Source: Rhizobium leguminosarum
GTDB taxonomy: Bacteria > Pseudomonadota > Alphaproteobacteria > Rhizobiales > Rhizobiaceae
Direction: 5' to 3'
Length of the DNA stretch: 64,000 nt
Assembly: GCF_001679785.1 (NCBI RefSeq)
Contig: NZ_CP016287.1
Span: 1-64,000, forward strand
The notes below the pieces were generated by a model. The model searched no databases, was not told where the DNA came from, and saw only the letters and a list, made by a program, of their open reading frames with translations. Shown here piece after piece: positions 55,159-63,402 of the stretch. The position numbers and the translations under genes were made by a program. The stretch's first letter is position 1, and each line of letters opens with the position of its first letter.

Positions 55159-56091
55159 ATGCCGCTGACCCTATCGCTCAATACCAATCCGCTGGTGAAC
55201 CGCTTCGCCGACCCAGACGATCTGATCGACACGGTTGCGCGTGACCTGCGGATCCGCGACATTCAACTGACCCACGAGTTCATCAATCCGAGCTGGCAGG
55301 CGCCGGTGATCGGCCGCCTGACGCGCACGATGAGCGCTGCCCTGAAGCGCACCGGCGTGCGGGTCACCTCGGGCATGACCGGTCCCTATGGGCGCCTCAA
55401 CCATTTCGGACATCCGGATGCCGATGTGCGCCGCTACTACGTCGACTGGTTCAAGACCTTTGCCGACATCACCGCCGATCTCGGTGGCCATTCGGTCGGC
55501 ACGCAATTTGCGATCTTCACCTATAAGGACTTCGACGATCCGGCCAGACGCGAGGAGTTGATCAAGATCGCCATCGATTGTTGGGCCGATGTCGCCGAAC
55601 ATGCGCGCACAGCAGGCCTCTCCTACATGTTCTGGGAGCCGATGAGCATCGGCCGCGAGTTCGGTGAGACGATCGGCGCCTGTCTGTCGCTGCAGGAGCG
55701 GCTGACATCGGCCGGAATGGCCATCCCGATGTGGATGATGGCGGATATCGATCATGGCGACATCACCTCCGCCGATCCCGATGACTACGACCCCTATGCC
55801 TGGGCACGCGCCGTCCCGCCGGTATCGCCAATCATCCACATCAAACAGAGCCTGATGGACAAGGGCGGGCACCGGCCCTTTACCGCCGAATTCAACGCCA
55901 AGGGCCGCATACAGCCGGCGCCTCTGCTCCAGGCACTGGCCGAAGGTGGAGCAAAAGACAATGAAATCTGCCTGGAACTCTCCTTCAAGGAACGCGAGCC
56001 GAACGATCGCCAGGTCATCCCGCAGATCGCCGAAAGCGTCGCCTTCTGGGCGCCGCATATCGACACCGGCGTCGCTGACTTGAACATCTGA
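55159..56091 (+). CDS. eryC: EryC: tetrulose-4-phosphate racemase (TIM barrel)
   Basis: A 310-residue xylose-isomerase-like TIM barrel. EryC was first named a dehydrogenase but was later shown in Brucella to convert L-3-tetrulose 4-phosphate to D-erythrulose 4-phosphate. Visible metal-site segments are FWEPMSIGREFGET, MMADIDHGDI and a final LELSFKERE Glu. It starts 11 bases after eryB. It is only distantly like the epimerase at 40275-41123. Confidence 0.9.
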   Translation: MPLTLSLNTNPLVNRFADPDDLIDTVARDLRIRDIQLTHEFINPSWQAPVIGRLTRTMSAALKRTGVRVTSGMTGPYGRLNHFGHPDADVRRYYVDWFKTFADITADLGGHSVGTQFAIFTYKDFDDPARREELIKIAIDCWADVAEHARTAGLSYMFWEPMSIGREFGETIGACLSLQERLTSAGMAIPMWMMADIDHGDITSADPDDYDPYAWARAVPPVSPIIHIKQSLMDKGGHRPFTAEFNAKGRIQPAPLLQALAEGGAKDNEICLELSFKEREPNDRQVIPQIAESVAFWAPHIDTGVADLNI

Positions 56092-56161
56092 GGCGGAGAT
56101 CTTTAAAAGGCAGCGCTGCGATACGGCGGAATTGCCGCATGACCTTAGAAAAGGAGCCGTG

Positions 56162-57097
56162 ATGACGGACGCCGATGATACGCTTGCCGTGCGTGCTGCC
56201 TGGCTTCATTATGCCGGTGGCCTGACGCAGTCCGACGTTGCGCGCCGCCTCGGTGTGCCGTCGGTAAAAGCCCATCGCCTGATCGCCAGAGCGGTCGCCG
56301 ATGGCGTCGTCAAAGTCACCATCGACGGGGATATCGTCGAATGCGTCGAGCTGGAGATGCGGCTTTCGGAACGGTTTGGGCTTCAATATTGCGAGGTCGC
56401 ACCCGATCTCGGCGAGGAAGGCTTGCCGCTCCGCGCACTCGGCCATGCCGGCGCCGGCTATCTCAAGCGCGAGATCGAGCGCGGCGACAATACGGTCATC
56501 GGCCTTGGTCATGGCCGCACGCTTTCCGCGGCCGTGCAATATATGCCGAGGGTGAGCGCGAAGAACCTGCGCTTCGTCTCGTTGCTTGGCGGGCTGACAC
56601 GAAACTACGGCGCCAATCCCTATGACGTGATGCATCGCATCGCCGAAAAGACCGGCGCCCATGCCTATGTGATGCCGGTTCCCTTTTTCGCCAATACCGG
56701 CGAGGACCGCGAAGTGCTGAAGGCGCAGCGTGCCGTCAAGGAGGTCTTCGATCTTGCCAATAATGCAGATCTGAAGCTCGTCGGCCTGGGAACTGTCGAT
56801 GCCGAGGCGCAGCTGGTTTTGTCCGGCATGGTCGAACCCGGTGAAATCGACGACATTGCCGCCGCAGGCGGCGTCGGCGAAATCCTCGGACATTTTTTCG
56901 ATGCCGACGGTCATATCCTCGAGACCGCGCTGACGGCGCGCACGCTCTCTGCATCTTTTCCCAAAACCAAGAAAGAGCGGCTCGTGGCGCTGGCGGGCGG
57001 ACAGTCGAAAGTGGCGGCCATCCGGGCAATTCTGAATAGCCGCCGCCTTTTCGGGCTGATCACCGACGAACGAACCGCGCAGGCGCTGCTGAAGTAG
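56162..57097 (+). CDS. eryD: EryD: SorC-family regulator of erythritol catabolism
   Basis: A 311-residue regulator with an N-terminal helix-turn-helix (LTQSDVARRLGVPSVKAHRL, about 19-38) and a SorC/CggR-type sugar-phosphate-binding domain including GLGHGRTLSAAV. EryD represses the ery operon and responds to erythritol in Brucella. The ATG at 56162 follows AAGGAG. It is the last gene of eryABCD, 70 bases after eryC. Confidence 0.92.
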   Translation: MTDADDTLAVRAAWLHYAGGLTQSDVARRLGVPSVKAHRLIARAVADGVVKVTIDGDIVECVELEMRLSERFGLQYCEVAPDLGEEGLPLRALGHAGAGYLKREIERGDNTVIGLGHGRTLSAAVQYMPRVSAKNLRFVSLLGGLTRNYGANPYDVMHRIAEKTGAHAYVMPVPFFANTGEDREVLKAQRAVKEVFDLANNADLKLVGLGTVDAEAQLVLSGMVEPGEIDDIAAAGGVGEILGHFFDADGHILETALTARTLSASFPKTKKERLVALAGGQSKVAAIRAILNSRRLFGLITDERTAQALLK

Positions 57098-57130
57098 CTA
57101 TGGAATCACAACAATATTTGATCGCAAAAT

Positions 57131-57176
57131 AACATAATAAATGTTGATTATCACGCATACTCCGTTATCTTAACAT
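57131..57176. promoter_or_regulatory. AACAT/ATGTT repeats upstream of eryR
   Basis: AACAT (57131), ATGTT (57141) and AACAT (57172) form inverted pairs, the first two as AACAT-N5-ATGTT. The 100-base gap is strikingly AT-rich. It is a probable promoter and operator for eryR-tpiB-rpiB, which may therefore be controlled separately from eryABCD, perhaps by EryR itself. Confidence 0.5.
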
Positions 57177-57197
57177 CAAACGAGGGTGGAGACCGGG

Positions 57198-57974
57198 ATG
57201 AGGCGGGAAGAGCGGCAGCAGTTGATCGTCAACCTGCTCGTCGAAAACAAGACCGTCGATCTCGACGACCTTGCCGATCGCTTCACCGTGTCAAAGATGA
57301 CGATCCATCGCGATCTCGACGATCTCGAGCAGGCCGGCGTCCTGCGCAAGGTTCGCGGCGGCGCGACCATTGACGCCGGAACGCAGTTCGAAAGCGACTT
57401 TCGCATTCGCGAACGCCAGGGCAACGAAGCCAAGCTAGCGATGGCTGAGACCGCGCTGGAACTGGTCGAGCCGGGGATGACGGTGATGGTAAACGACGGC
57501 TCGATGGCGGCCGTGCTCGGGGAAATGCTGCTGCAGAAGCGGCCGCTGACCTTGATCACCAACAATGCGGCGATCATGGAGCGGCTGAAAGGCGAAACCG
57601 GCATCACGCTGATCGCGCTCGGCGGCATCTACTCGGCCAAATTCAACGCCTATCTCGGCGTCGTCACCGAGGAGGCCCTGTCGCGGCTGAGGGCCGATAT
57701 CGCCTTCATTTCGACGCCCGCCGTCAGCGGCGGGCGCGCCTATCACATGGACGACAACGTCGTGCGCGCCAAACGGGCGATGATCGCGTCGTCGACCAGG
57801 ACCTGCCTTCTGGTCAACCACCAGCGCATCGGCCACACCGCCCTGCATGTCATGGCGGATCTGGCCGACTTCGACGCGATCATCACCGACAGCGCACCGG
57901 ATGCTGCTGTCCTGGAGGAATTCGAGCAGGCGGGCATTACGCTCACCATCGCATCAACGCAGGATCCGACATGA
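57198..57974 (+). CDS. eryR: EryR: DeoR-family regulator
   Basis: A 258-residue DeoR regulator with helix-turn-helix VDLDDLADRFTVSKMTIHRD (about 20-39), a VRGGAT segment and a DeoRC sensor with ITNNAAIMERL and LIALGGIYS. It starts the group eryR-tpiB-rpiB and overlaps tpiB by four bases. It is homologous to the DeoR protein at 45915-46757. The ATG at 57198 is preferred over an in-frame GTG at 57186 because a GGTGGAG ribosome site lies before it. Confidence 0.9.
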   Translation: MRREERQQLIVNLLVENKTVDLDDLADRFTVSKMTIHRDLDDLEQAGVLRKVRGGATIDAGTQFESDFRIRERQGNEAKLAMAETALELVEPGMTVMVNDGSMAAVLGEMLLQKRPLTLITNNAAIMERLKGETGITLIALGGIYSAKFNAYLGVVTEEALSRLRADIAFISTPAVSGGRAYHMDDNVVRAKRAMIASSTRTCLLVNHQRIGHTALHVMADLADFDAIITDSAPDAAVLEEFEQAGITLTIASTQDPT

Positions 57975-58741
57975 CCGAAAAGCCGCGCTTCTGGATTGGC
58001 ACCAGCTGGAAGATGAACAAGACGCTTGCTGAAGCAGAACACTTCGCCCGCGGTCTCGAAGCTGCCGATGCCACACGCGACCCGCGTATCCAGCGCTTCG
58101 TGATTCCATCTTTCACGGCCGTGCGCGAGGTCAGGGCGATGCTTGCCAAGACCTCGGTGAAGGTCGGCGCCCAGAACATGCATTGGGCCGACCAGGGCGC
58201 CTGGACCGGCGAAGTCTCGCCGGTGATGCTGAAGGACTGCAATCTCGATCTCGTCGAGCTCGGCCATTCCGAGCGGCGCGAACATTTTGGAGAGACCGAC
58301 GAGACCGTGGGGCTGAAGACCGAAGCGGCCGTTCGCCACGGTCTCATTCCGCTGATCTGCATTGGCGAGACGCTTTCCGACCGCGAAGGCGGAAAGGCTG
58401 CCGACATCCTTGCGACCCAGGTGCGCGGCGCGCTTTCGAAACTTTCAAGCGCCCAGAAAGGCGTCGAGATCCTGCTCGCCTACGAGCCCGTCTGGGCGAT
58501 CGGTGAGAAGGGCATTCCGGCGACTGCGGATTATGCGGATGCCCGCCAGTCTGAAATCATCGCCGTTGCCGAAGCTGTGCTGGGCCGGAAGATCCCCTGC
58601 CTTTATGGCGGGTCGGTCAACCCGCAGAACTGCGAAGAACTGATTTCGAGCCCGCATATCGACGGGCTCTTCATCGGCCGTTCGGCCTGGAATGTCGAAG
58701 GTTACCTCGACATCCTGGCCAAATGCGCCGCCAAACTCTGA
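57971..58741 (+). CDS. tpiB: TpiB: triose-phosphate-isomerase-like tetrulose isomerase
   Basis: A 256-residue TIM-family isomerase. The N-terminal [11 protein letters not shown] contains the substrate Lys. ELGHSERR holds the catalytic His, and [13 protein letters not shown] holds the catalytic Glu and flexible loop. In erythritol metabolism this paralogue (EryH of Brucella) isomerises a tetrulose 4-phosphate rather than triose phosphate. It overlaps eryR (ATGA) and precedes rpiB. Confidence 0.93.
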   Translation: MTEKPRFWIGTSWKMNKTLAEAEHFARGLEAADATRDPRIQRFVIPSFTAVREVRAMLAKTSVKVGAQNMHWADQGAWTGEVSPVMLKDCNLDLVELGHSERREHFGETDETVGLKTEAAVRHGLIPLICIGETLSDREGGKAADILATQVRGALSKLSSAQKGVEILLAYEPVWAIGEKGIPATADYADARQSEIIAVAEAVLGRKIPCLYGGSVNPQNCEELISSPHIDGLFIGRSAWNVEGYLDILAKCAAKL

Positions 58742-58752
58742 GGAGAAAGACA

Positions 58753-59208
58753 ATGAAACTTGCCATTGCAGGAGACAGCGCTGGCGAAGGTCTCGCCAAG
58801 ATCCTGGCCGACCATCTGAAGGACCGCTTCGACGTCTACGAAGTCTCGCGCACCAGCGCCGGCGCCGATCCGTTCTACGCCAACCTCTCGGACCGCGTTG
58901 CCTCGGGCGTCATCGGCGGCACCTATGACAAGGCGATCCTCGTTTGCGGCACCGGCATCGGCGTCTGCATCTCGGCCAACAAGGTTCCGGGCATCCGTGC
59001 CGCCCTGACGCACGACACCTATTCTGCCGAGCGTGCAGCACTTTCCAACAATGCGCAGATCATCACCATGGGAGCCCGCGTCATCGGAACCGAGCTTGCA
59101 AAGTCGATCGCTGATGCATTTCTTGCCCAGACCTTCGACGAGAACGGCCGGTCTGCCGGTAACGTCAAGGCCATGGATGATCTCGACGCAAAGTACAGCG
59201 CTCGCTGA
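58753..59208 (+). CDS. rpiB: RpiB: erythrose-4-phosphate/ribose-5-phosphate isomerase B family
   Basis: A 151-residue RpiB/LacAB-type isomerase. [12 protein letters not shown] at the N-terminus, the [14 protein letters not shown] loop with the catalytic Cys and [21 protein letters not shown] are conserved. In the ery pathway (EryI) it makes D-erythrose 4-phosphate. The ATG at 58753 follows AGGAG and is 12 bases after tpiB. It is the last gene of the erythritol locus. Confidence 0.93.
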   Translation: MKLAIAGDSAGEGLAKILADHLKDRFDVYEVSRTSAGADPFYANLSDRVASGVIGGTYDKAILVCGTGIGVCISANKVPGIRAALTHDTYSAERAALSNNAQIITMGARVIGTELAKSIADAFLAQTFDENGRSAGNVKAMDDLDAKYSAR

Positions 59209-59307
59209 TCCTGCCGCGAAGAGAAAAGGGATGTCGGCGGCAAGATGACCCGCATCGGCTGTCTGGCCGGGGAGGCCGATGCGTGAGATCGATGCGGCTG
59301 GCGACCG

Positions 59308-59490
59308 TCAATGCTTGATGTTGCGATCGCCTCGATCGCCCTCGCCGGCCTTTGCTTTCGTCTTGGCCGTTTGGCGGGGATCGGCAGCTAGCGAGCGACC
59401 GACGTCATCACTCTCCTTAAACTGTCCCTGCTTATTACGGCGGACATAGCGTTTGTCGGTGCCGGTATCGATAAATTCGCGCTTGGTCAT
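59308..59490 (-). CDS. Small conserved hypothetical protein, 60 residues
   Basis: A hydrophilic, highly charged protein (MTKREFIDTGTDKRYVRRNK, then FKESDDVGRSLAADPRQ and a Lys-rich tail). It resembles small stress-type proteins common in Rhizobiales genomes, but I know no function. A GGAAT-type region precedes the start. The codon bias and charge pattern support a real gene. It stands alone, opposite the Ku genes. Confidence 0.7.
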   Translation of the reverse strand: MTKREFIDTGTDKRYVRRNKQGQFKESDDVGRSLAADPRQTAKTKAKAGEGDRGDRNIKH

Positions 59491-59687
59491 GTCATCTATT
59501 CCTGTGGTTGCCGTCTTCTTGAAACGCAGGCTGTGGCAAAAAGATGCATCGAATCAAGAACATCTCCAGACTCGGAATCCGGGAGGCTGTCGTCCGTTAA
59601 GTCCTTGAAATTAGATTCGTTTCGCGGCGGAACAATCAGCCGGGTGATTGAGTTGACTCGCGTTGGTTGTGTGAGGGAGTCGCGCAG

Positions 59688-60587
59688 ATGGTTGCCCCGC
59701 GGGCGAATTGGAAAGGCTACATCAAGTTTGGAGAAGTTGCGTTTCCCGTCGCGCTCTACACGGCCGCATCCTCGTCCGAACGGATCGCATTCAACACCCT
59801 GAACCGAAAGACTGGCAATCGGGTTCGGCGTGAGTTCGTCGACAGCGAAACCGGCGATCCCGTCGAGCGCGAGGATCAGGTCAAAGGTTTCGAGATCGAG
59901 GACGGGCGATATGTCGTCCTTGAACCCGACGAAGTCGCGGCCGCGATTCCGAACAGCGATAAGACACTTACGGTCGAGGCGTTCATTCCCTGCGATGAAG
60001 TCGATGATGTCTATTTCGACAAGCCATACTACCTTGCTCCCGACAAGTTGGGCGGAGACGCCTATAAACTGCTGCGCGACGGCATGAAAAAGGCCAAGGT
60101 TGCTGCAATTGCTCGTACGGTCTTGTTCCGGCGTCTGCGTACCGTTCTCATTCGGCCGCACGGCAACGGCTTGGTCGGCTCCACCTTGAACTATGACTAT
60201 GAGGTCCGTTCGTCGCAAAAGGCTTTCGAGGAAATGCCGGACCTGAAGATCGAAGGTGAGATGCTGGAACTCGCCAAGCACATCATCAATACGAAGAAAG
60301 GTGAATTTGATCCGAAGCAGTTCGATGACCGCTATGAGGAGGCGGTCGCCGAACTGGTCAAGGCCAAGATCGAGGGCCGGACGCTGCCGAAGAAGAAGGC
60401 GCCCCCCGCATCAAAGCCGAGCGACCTGCTTCAGGCGCTGCGTGAAAGTGCCGGAATGGCCTCGCCCGCCAAGAGCAAGCGCACTGCAGCTAACGCCAAT
60501 GCCGGAAAAGGTCGCCAGAAGGCAGCGCGTGCTACATCGGCGAAGTCGCGTGGCACCGGCGCCGCTCAACACCGCCGCGCCAGCTGA
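59688..60587 (+). CDS. ku: Ku protein (non-homologous end joining), copy 1
   Basis: A 299-residue prokaryotic Ku. The core WKGYIKFGEVAFPVALYTA and NRKTGNRVRREFVDSETG, plus a YYLAPDKLGGDAY segment, define the ring-forming Ku domain (about 8-255). The C-terminus is a Lys/Ala-rich basic tail, typical of Ku proteins that bind DNA ends loosely or recruit ligase. It forms a ring on broken ends, probably as a heterodimer with the next Ku, as known for Sinorhizobium. The ATG at 59688 has AGGGAG upstream. Confidence 0.93.
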   Translation: MVAPRANWKGYIKFGEVAFPVALYTAASSSERIAFNTLNRKTGNRVRREFVDSETGDPVEREDQVKGFEIEDGRYVVLEPDEVAAAIPNSDKTLTVEAFIPCDEVDDVYFDKPYYLAPDKLGGDAYKLLRDGMKKAKVAAIARTVLFRRLRTVLIRPHGNGLVGSTLNYDYEVRSSQKAFEEMPDLKIEGEMLELAKHIINTKKGEFDPKQFDDRYEEAVAELVKAKIEGRTLPKKKAPPASKPSDLLQALRESAGMASPAKSKRTAANANAGKGRQKAARATSAKSRGTGAAQHRRAS

Positions 60588-60599
60588 TCGGAGGATGCC

Positions 60600-61418
60600 A
60601 TGGCCCTTCGTCCCCACTGGAAAGGCTACCTCAAGCTCTCGCTTGTCACCTGCCCCGTGCAGATGATGCCGGCGACCTCGGAAAACGAGAAGGTCCGCTT
60701 CCACACCTTGAACCGAGAGACGCAGAACCGCGTCGTCAGCCATTATGTGGATTCCGTCACCGGCAAGGAGGTGAAGGATGAGGACGAGGTCAAGGGTTAT
60801 CAACGCGGCGAGAACGAGTATGTTATTCTCGAAGACGAGGAACTCGAAAGTATCGCGCTCGACAGTACCAAGACAATCGACATCGAAGTTTTCGCACCGC
60901 GCGACGGCGTCGACTGGATTTGGCTCGATACGCCCTACTATCTTTCTCCGGACGATCCGGTCGGCCAGGAGGCGTTTTCGGTCATTCGCGACGCCATGGC
61001 CGCCGAGAATATGGTCGGCATATCGAGACTGGTGATCTCGAGACGGGAACGCGCCGTCATGTTGGAGCCACGCGGCAAGGGCATCGTACTTTGGACGCTG
61101 CGTTATGGGGATGAGGTGCGCGATGCAGAGACCTATTTCGAGAGAGTCGATGACCAGCCTGCCGACAGCGAAATGATGCCGCTTGTCCAGCAGCTCATCA
61201 AAAAGCAGACGCAGCACTGGAGCCCGAAGATGGTTTCCGATCCGGTTCAGGACAAACTCCTCGACATCATCGACGCGAAGAAGAAGCAGATGAAAAAGCC
61301 GAGCAGGACAACGTCCAAGTCCAAGGAAAAGCAAGAGCCGGCACCGAGCAATGTCATCAACATCATGGATGCCCTGCGCAAGTCGGTCGAAGCGGAAAAC
61401 CGCCCGGGGAGGCGCTAG
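60600..61418 (+). CDS. ku: Ku protein (non-homologous end joining), copy 2
   Basis: A 272-residue Ku, related to but distinct from copy 1, with WKGYLKLSLVTCPVQMMPA, NRETQNRVVSHYVDSVTG and YYLSPDDPVGQEAF. Its C-terminal tail is shorter and less basic. It starts 12 bases after copy 1 with GGAGG as ribosome site. It is followed eight bases later by the ligase gene, forming one repair operon. Confidence 0.93.
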   Translation: MALRPHWKGYLKLSLVTCPVQMMPATSENEKVRFHTLNRETQNRVVSHYVDSVTGKEVKDEDEVKGYQRGENEYVILEDEELESIALDSTKTIDIEVFAPRDGVDWIWLDTPYYLSPDDPVGQEAFSVIRDAMAAENMVGISRLVISRRERAVMLEPRGKGIVLWTLRYGDEVRDAETYFERVDDQPADSEMMPLVQQLIKKQTQHWSPKMVSDPVQDKLLDIIDAKKKQMKKPSRTTSKSKEKQEPAPSNVINIMDALRKSVEAENRPGRR

Positions 61419-61426
61419 ACCTGATC

Positions 61427-62485
61427 ATGACGCACCCGCGCCGCCCAATTCTGCCCTTGCTCGACGAATCTCACTCAACGCTGCAGTCTCGTCCGATCCG
61501 CAAGCGCGATCCTGACCAGCCCAGTCTGCCCTTCGATCCAATGCCGTCGCGCATTGAGCCCTGCCTTGCACTGCTGAAGCCGACTGTGCCCGTGGGGCCG
61601 GATTGGCTCTATGAGGTGAAGCTGGATGGCTATCGATTGGCGATCCATATTGAGCCGAAAGGCGTGCGGGTCATCACCCGCGGCGGCCATGACTGGACCC
61701 ATCGCTTCCCCACCATCGCCGCGGCAGCGAAACGGCTTGGCGTAACGACCGCCATTTTCGATGGCGAGGCCGTTGTGCTCGATAATCACGGCCGATCGGA
61801 TTTTGGCGCCCTGCAACGTTCGCTCGGCGGGCGGGGCGGCAAGCGGGTATCGACCCAGTCGATCCTCATCGCCTTCGACCTTCTCTATCTCGATGGACAC
61901 GATCTGACCGGCACCGAGCTTGACGTACGCCGGCACCTGCTTGAAGACCTGATACCGGAAGGCGATGATCAGGCGATCCGCCTCTCCGAGGAGATAGAGC
62001 TGCCGGCCGAAGATCTCCTCGAGCATGCCTGCCAACATCATCTGGAAGGCATCATCGCCAAGCATCGCGGCCGGCCCTACGGCAGTGGTCGTACCGGCGA
62101 CTGGCTGAAGATCAAATGCGTGCAGAGCGAGAGCTTCATGATCGTCGGTTATGAGCAGTCCGCATCCGCCCGCGGCGGCATCGGCAGGCTGCTGCTGGCC
62201 GGCAGACGAGGGCTCGACTGGATTTACGTTGGGTCGGTCGGAACCGGTTTCGGTGCCAGAGATGCTGAATACCTGAAAAAGACGCTGGACCGGTTGAAGA
62301 CGAGCCGGCCGGTCGTTCCCCTGAAGGGCAAGCGTCTCGTCCTCGTGCAGCCGACGCTGATCGCCGAGATCGAGTTTCGCGGCTGGACAGATGACGGCAA
62401 TCTCCGCCATGCCTCGTACAAGGGGCTGCGCGAGGTTCAGGATAACGCCGCGGTCTTCGATATGAACGGCACCATGAGCAGTTGA
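61427..62485 (+). CDS. ATP-dependent DNA ligase (LigD-type, ligase domain only)
   Basis: A 352-residue ligase. The adenylation motif EVKLDGYRLA gives the catalytic Lys at about 66, then IFDGEAV (motif III), a LEGIIAKH segment (motif IV) and the motif VI/OB region AEIEFRGWTDDGNLRH. It lacks the polymerase and phosphoesterase domains of full LigD. It would seal ends held by the two Ku proteins. It belongs to the same operon. Confidence 0.9.
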   Translation: MTHPRRPILPLLDESHSTLQSRPIRKRDPDQPSLPFDPMPSRIEPCLALLKPTVPVGPDWLYEVKLDGYRLAIHIEPKGVRVITRGGHDWTHRFPTIAAAAKRLGVTTAIFDGEAVVLDNHGRSDFGALQRSLGGRGGKRVSTQSILIAFDLLYLDGHDLTGTELDVRRHLLEDLIPEGDDQAIRLSEEIELPAEDLLEHACQHHLEGIIAKHRGRPYGSGRTGDWLKIKCVQSESFMIVGYEQSASARGGIGRLLLAGRRGLDWIYVGSVGTGFGARDAEYLKKTLDRLKTSRPVVPLKGKRLVLVQPTLIAEIEFRGWTDDGNLRHASYKGLREVQDNAAVFDMNGTMSS

Positions 62486-62632
62486 GGACCGCGATCACCG
62501 CGGCCCCACAGGGGCGGCCGAGCAGGCCGGCTAGAGTCCCGTGTCGTAAAACAAGCTAAATAGTCGACGAAGCAGCCGAGATCCCGTATGCCGCTCATAT
62601 GTCGATCCGACAGGCAATAGAAAGTCATAACG

Positions 62633-62866
62633 ATGGCAAATTCACCCCGCAGACCTGTCAATCCAATGGATGCTGCCGAAGCATTGTTCAAACCCGCGAA
62701 GAAGAAGACGGAACAAGCTGTTGAGCGGCCCGCGCTGCCGAATACAAAGGAGCTTGTTTCGCTCAAGATCGACAGTGATGTGCTTGCCTATTTCCAGGAA
62801 GATGGCCCTGGCTGGCAGGATCGGATCAACGATATATTGCGCGCCGCGATGAAGAACAGGCTCTGA
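62633..62866 (+). CDS. BrnA-like antitoxin domain protein, no BrnT partner nearby
   Basis: A 77-residue protein. The C-terminal half LPNTKELVSLKIDSDVLAYF, DGPGWQDRINDILR matches the BrnA antitoxin ribbon-helix-helix. BrnA normally follows a brnT toxin gene, but the 147 bases upstream contain no open frame of toxin size. It may be an orphan antitoxin, a trans-acting regulator or the remnant of a pair. Confidence 0.8.
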   Translation: MANSPRRPVNPMDAAEALFKPAKKKTEQAVERPALPNTKELVSLKIDSDVLAYFQEDGPGWQDRINDILRAAMKNRL

Positions 62867-62894
62867 CCCTGTTGCACCATCTTGTCCGCCACGG

Positions 62895-63302
62895 GTGGTC
62901 GTTGTGATGCCGAATGCACTGCACCGGCTTCTCCGCAGCGGCCTTGTCCATGTTCTCTTGGCCTTTTTGGCAATGGGCAGCTGGGCGGTCTTCGCCAATC
63001 GCGCGCACGCCATGCCATTGCCGCTCTATGCCGGCCTTGTGCAGGGTGCGATATCCGCCTGCCTGACGCTTTTCCTGAAATCTGTGATCGATTGGCTTTC
63101 CAAGCGTTTCGTCGGATCTGCACGATTTTGGGCGCCGCCTCTGATTGCTTGTCTTGGCTCAGCCAGCATTCTCGTGGCAATCCATGCGGCAACCGGTACG
63201 CCGGAAATACTCAAGACCATCGCATTTCCGTTGCTCGTATCAACGAGCTATGCGGCGATTTACAATTATTCGATCTCGGCAAGACGAGGTTTCGACACAT
63301 GA
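62895..63302 (+). CDS. Small membrane protein of unknown function
   Basis: A protein of about 131-135 residues with three to four hydrophobic segments (about 16-33, 40-62, 78-97 and 103-122 in the longer form). There are basic residues between them, such as DWLSKRFVGSARFW. No family was recognised. Start choice is uncertain between 62895 (GTG/ATG region) and the ATG at 62907 (MPNALHRLL). It has its own space between brnA and the converging permease gene. Confidence 0.6.
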   Translation: MVVVMPNALHRLLRSGLVHVLLAFLAMGSWAVFANRAHAMPLPLYAGLVQGAISACLTLFLKSVIDWLSKRFVGSARFWAPPLIACLGSASILVAIHAATGTPEILKTIAFPLLVSTSYAAIYNYSISARRGFDT

Positions 63303-63326
63303 TGGGAAGGCCCCTGATCCCATTTT

Positions 63327-63393
63327 GCGGACACTCCTCCTGCACACGATAACAAGCAGTCGCAACTGCTGCAGGAGCAAGAGGCGTGTCCGC
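63327..63393 (-). terminator. Two-tier stem-loop after the permease gene
   Basis: GCGGACAC (63327-63334) pairs with GTGTCCGC (63386-63393). Inside it CTCCTGCA (63337-63344) pairs with TGCAGGAG (63370-63377). The structure lies nine bases beyond the permease stop on the minus strand and just after the membrane-protein gene. It probably terminates or protects transcripts from both sides. Confidence 0.6.
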
Positions 63394-63402
63394 GGAAGAC
63401 TG

